From the NCBI GenBank assembly GCA_023356515.1, contig JAKQYG010000035.1:1-16118 (forward strand): DNA of 16,118 nt. The letters are read 5' to 3'. Under the pieces are notes generated by a model, which was not told where the DNA came from, ran no database searches, and worked only from the letters and a program-made list of their open reading frames with translations. The translations under genes and the position numbers were made by a program. This DNA is from Trichodesmium sp. MAG_R04 (lineage in GTDB: Bacteria; Cyanobacteriota; Cyanobacteriia; Cyanobacteriales; Microcoleaceae). Within the stretch, counting starts at the first letter, position 1; the number at the start of each line of letters is the position of its first letter. Positions 14,712-16,118 of this stretch are shown one piece after another.

Positions 14712-14801
14712 CAGGACCTACGCAGTGCCGCTATATGTGGCGGATAAATTTGTCTTTTTCAAGATATTACCACTATATTTAGTGCCGTTGCGTAAGTCCT
14801 G
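14712..14801. mobile_element. MITE-like 90-bp element with terminal inverted repeats
   Basis: The left end CAGGACCTACGCA and the complement of the right end CAGGACTTACGCA match at 12 of 13 positions. The inner arms also pair imperfectly (GTGCCGCTATATGTGG against CGGCACTAAATATAGTGG), so the whole element can fold on itself. Left TTAT (14707-14710) and right TTAT (14802-14805) are a possible target duplication. CAGGACTTACGCA ends are widespread in cyanobacterial genomes at IS and MITE termini. It contains no ORF and needs a transposase in trans. Confidence 0.7.
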
Positions 14802-14922
14802 TTATGGATAAATTTTATTGATATTGAGTTCTAGAATGAAGGTTGTTCGTATAAGTCTCTTGGAAAATGTAAATATATATAAAGATATATGAAGATCTGC
14901 GGAATGTCGGATTAATAATTTA

Positions 14923-15035
14923 GGGCTTGCTGATTAATCATAAAAGCATTGATATATAAAGGCTTTAGTCTAATTTAGGTGGCAAAAAGTACCAGTTTTT
15001 TGCCCGTTTAAGCTTAAAAAGTTAGGATTTTGAGC
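14923..15035. mobile_element. Possible insertion-sequence end fragment
   Basis: GGGCTTGCTGATTAATCA starts a block that continues with AAAGCATTGATATATAAAGG, GGCAAAAAGTACC and TTTTTTGCCC. I recall GGGCTTGCTGA(T/A)TAA.. as a terminal sequence of DDE-type elements in other cyanobacteria. No matching inverted end and no transposase frame accompany it here. The right boundary is a guess. Confidence 0.3.
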
Positions 15036-15208
15036 TGACCACGATAGAAAAGTTAAGGAACAATTCTTAATCAACCTTTACTATTTTTTCGCCAAAGTTC
15101 CGATCAGATTGCTATGATTTGTTTTTACCTTATCTATAAGCCAATAAGTCATCATTTCCCCTCTACCTTTAACCTGGGATAGACCCCCGTGACTCCAATA
15201 AAAACTTA

Positions 15209-15229
15209 TAGTCATTACAATTAAGTTCC
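15209..15229 (+). repeat. IS630 terminal inverted repeat, transposase 3' side
   Basis: TAGTCATTACAATTAAG, preceded by the target TA at 15207-15208. The transposase stop codon TAA (15223-15221, complement) lies inside the repeat, so the coding region uses the element to its very end. Confidence 0.75.
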
Positions 15230-15850
15230 GTACAGTCTAACAATGTCATCCAGTGTTGTTTCTGGTGGAGCATATATCCGTTGCTTTTTGAGAATGGCAA
15301 AATCTTCTTCAATCTTGTTGAAGTCCGGTGAGTAGGGCGGTAAGAACAAAACACTGTGTCCATCAAGGGCTGCGATCGCCCGGATTTCTTTCTTCTGATG
15401 AAAGGGAGCGTTATCCATAATCAACAGGGAATGGGGATTGAGTTCTGGCAATAAATGATGCTCAAGCCAATGATTAAAACACACGGCATTGGTCGTCCCT
15501 GTCAATAATACTGGAGCTAAAAGTCTTGAACCTCTCTTGCCGGCAATCAAGCTGGTACGCTTGCGGGTTTTGCCATCTTGCTCCCCATAAACCTTTTTCC
15601 CTCTTTGAGACCAAGCATAAGGGCGAAATGTGGTTTCGCTAAAACCTGATTCGTCAATGTAGACAATTTCCTCACTACCGTGTTGAGTCACATATTTTCG
15701 CAATGCTTGTAAGTACTCAATCCGTTCTGAACCTTTTCTTTGAAGGTAGCGTAGAGTTTTTTTTTCGGGTTTGTTCCATTTGTTTGAGGGCATACCTAAT
15801 GGCGTTGATGTTAACTCCAAAGAATGCTGCTCTTTCTCGCAACAAAGCAT
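15221..15850 (-). CDS. IS630-family transposase, catalytic DDE part (second frame)
   Basis: Catalytic half of the element's transposase. The first acidic residue is D66 in IVYIDESGF, the second D146 in LLIMDNAPFH, and the third E181 in PPYSPDFNKIEEDFAILKK. The D146-to-E181 spacing gives the DD34E signature of the IS630/Tc1 group. The frame is open from 15850, but its first roughly 28 codons lie on the other frame's coding sequence and are probably not translated alone: no ribosome site, and the family similarity begins at the A9 run. Joined to the upstream frame at that run it gives about 279 residues, matching ISY100-type transposases. The reading offset is +1 relative to the upstream frame. 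The gene could be expressed by slippage or be broken by one homopolymer error. Confidence 0.85.
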   Translation of the reverse strand: MLCCEKEQHSLELTSTPLGMPSNKWNKPEKKTLRYLQRKGSERIEYLQALRKYVTQHGSEEIVYIDESGFSETTFRPYAWSQRGKKVYGEQDGKTRKRTSLIAGKRGSRLLAPVLLTGTTNAVCFNHWLEHHLLPELNPHSLLIMDNAPFHQKKEIRAIAALDGHSVLFLPPYSPDFNKIEEDFAILKKQRIYAPPETTLDDIVRLYGT

Positions 15851-16058
15851 CGGGATACTCTTGGACGTGCTTTATCAGAGCTTCCCAATCTAATTTTCGC
15901 GATCGCCTCTTGACTTTCACCGGTGCTAAATCGGAGCGCTTACACCAATCATAAACACACCAACGGCTGACTTCATATTTTCGGGCCGCTTGTGCCTTAC
16001 TACCACCATTCTTCACAAAGTTGACGACTCGTTCCCGTAAATCTATGCTGTAAGCCAT
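15717..16058 (-). CDS. IS630-family transposase, DNA-binding part (first frame)
   Basis: The N-terminal half carries the paired helix-turn-helix that recognises the inverted repeats. MAYSIDLRERVVNFVKNGGS, KAQAARKYEVSRWCVYDWCK is the first HTH (about residues 20-41). RRSRKLDWEALIKHVQEYPD, then AAFFGVNINAIRYALKQM is the second (about 55-93). The ATG at 16058 lies 58 bp inside the element end. At R98-K-K-N101 the message contains nine A (15765-15757, complement). Beyond it this frame runs 13 unrelated residues to a stop, while the family sequence continues in the other frame. The bare 113-residue product could act as a binding-only inhibitor of transposition, which is inference. Confidence 0.85.
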   Translation of the reverse strand: MAYSIDLRERVVNFVKNGGSKAQAARKYEVSRWCVYDWCKRSDLAPVKVKRRSRKLDWEALIKHVQEYPDALLRERAAFFGVNINAIRYALKQMEQTRKKNSTLPSKKRFRTD

Positions 16059-16095
16059 AATCCAAAAAGTTAATTCTTCCCTCTATTCTACTGCT

Positions 16096-16116
16096 GGTTC
16101 TTATTTGTAACTACTA
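16096..16116 (-). repeat. IS630 terminal inverted repeat, transposase 5' side
   Basis: On the minus strand TAGTAGTTACAAATAAG, preceded by TA (16118-16117). Mismatches against the other end are at positions 5, 6, 13, 18 and 19 of 21. It lies 38 bp upstream of the transposase ATG. Confidence 0.75.
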
Positions 16117-16118
16117 TA

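Larger units (their letters stand above)
14496..15206. other. Intergenic region with mobile-element debris
   Basis: 711 bp between yqeY and the IS630 element. From left to right it holds three things. An imperfect hairpin (CCCCA..GCTAT/ATAGC..TGGGG, 14616-14653) 120 bp after yqeY has no U-run. A 90-bp MITE-like inverted repeat lies at 14712-14801. An IS-end-like stretch starts near 14923. No gene is supported on either strand. Confidence 0.5.
15209..16116 (-). mobile_element. IS630/Tc1-type insertion sequence with TIRs and TA target duplication
   Basis: The 908-bp element is bounded by imperfect 21-bp inverted repeats. The left reads TAGTCATTACAATTAAG.., and the right (complement) TAGTAGTTACAAATAAG.., with 16 of 21 positions equal. 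It is flanked by TA at 15207-15208 and 16117-16118, the target duplication expected of IS630/Tc1-mariner elements. Size is in the usual range for the ISY100-like group. Transcription runs leftward. It encodes a transposase in two overlapping frames. Two HIP1 sites (15372, 15899) suggest long residence in cyanobacterial genomes. The window ends exactly at the outer TA. Confidence 0.85.

Noticed and set aside
15169..15366. 65-codon minus-strand ORF at the IS630 end
   Set aside because: It overlaps the catalytic frame, crosses the inverted repeat and has no family similarity.
15703..15954. 83-codon + strand ORF
   Set aside because: Antisense to the transposase N-terminal half.

Overview
The window looks like an AT-rich chromosomal stretch from a cyanobacterium, probably a filamentous lineage with many insertion sequences and long intergenic gaps (Trichodesmium/Okeania-like is a guess). 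Three things point there. Nine perfect copies of the cyanobacterial HIP1 octamer GCGATCGC occur (768, 2621, 3455, 7149, 9022, 9503, 10506, 15372, 15899). A plant-type zeta-carotene desaturase is present. A GUN4-domain protein, a family tied to oxygenic phototrophs, is also present. No rRNA, tRNA or CRISPR array was seen.

Layout. 1-784 (-): 5' part of crtQ (zds), cut by the window edge. 1070-2698 (-): DUF6930-like conserved cyanobacterial protein. 3232-3588 (+): IscA/SufA-type Fe-S protein, preceded by a heptanucleotide repeat and a hairpin. 3845-4954: a transposon graveyard with a multiply frameshifted IS1634-type transposase and the DNA-binding N-terminus of an IS607-type recombinase. 5160-5582 (+): small TPR protein. 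6245-6421 (+): 58-residue orphan protein with a strong RBS and a terminator. 6551-7474 (-): TIGR01777-type nucleotide-sugar-epimerase-like protein. 7910-8851 (+): zinc-ribbon/coiled-coil/GUN4 protein. 9031-9468: dead IS630-type transposase ending at a 72-bp tandem duplication. 9873-11654 (-): DUF262/DUF1524 (GmrSD-like) defence-type protein. 11816-12056: internally deleted IS200/IS605-like element keeping both hairpin ends and an omega-RNA-like right end. 12503-13495 (-): prs. 14040-14495 (+): GatB/YqeY protein. 14712-14801: 90-bp MITE-like inverted repeat. 15209-16116: structurally complete IS630/Tc1-type element with inverted repeats and TA target duplication, its transposase split over two frames at an A9 run.

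The housekeeping genes (crtQ, iscA-like, prs, yqeY) are mostly single transcription units in mixed orientation, separated by 0.3-0.8 kb of DNA holding decayed mobile elements. No multi-gene pathway operon is visible.

The most unusual locus is the DUF262/DUF1524 gene. It carries an in-frame G9 homopolymer directly before its nuclease domain, and the HxxP nuclease motif appears as QxxS. That suggests either a switchable gene or a nuclease-dead NTPase. Second in interest are the orphan IS605-type ends with a possible omega-RNA and no TnpA or full TnpB nearby, and the A9-split IS630 transposase.
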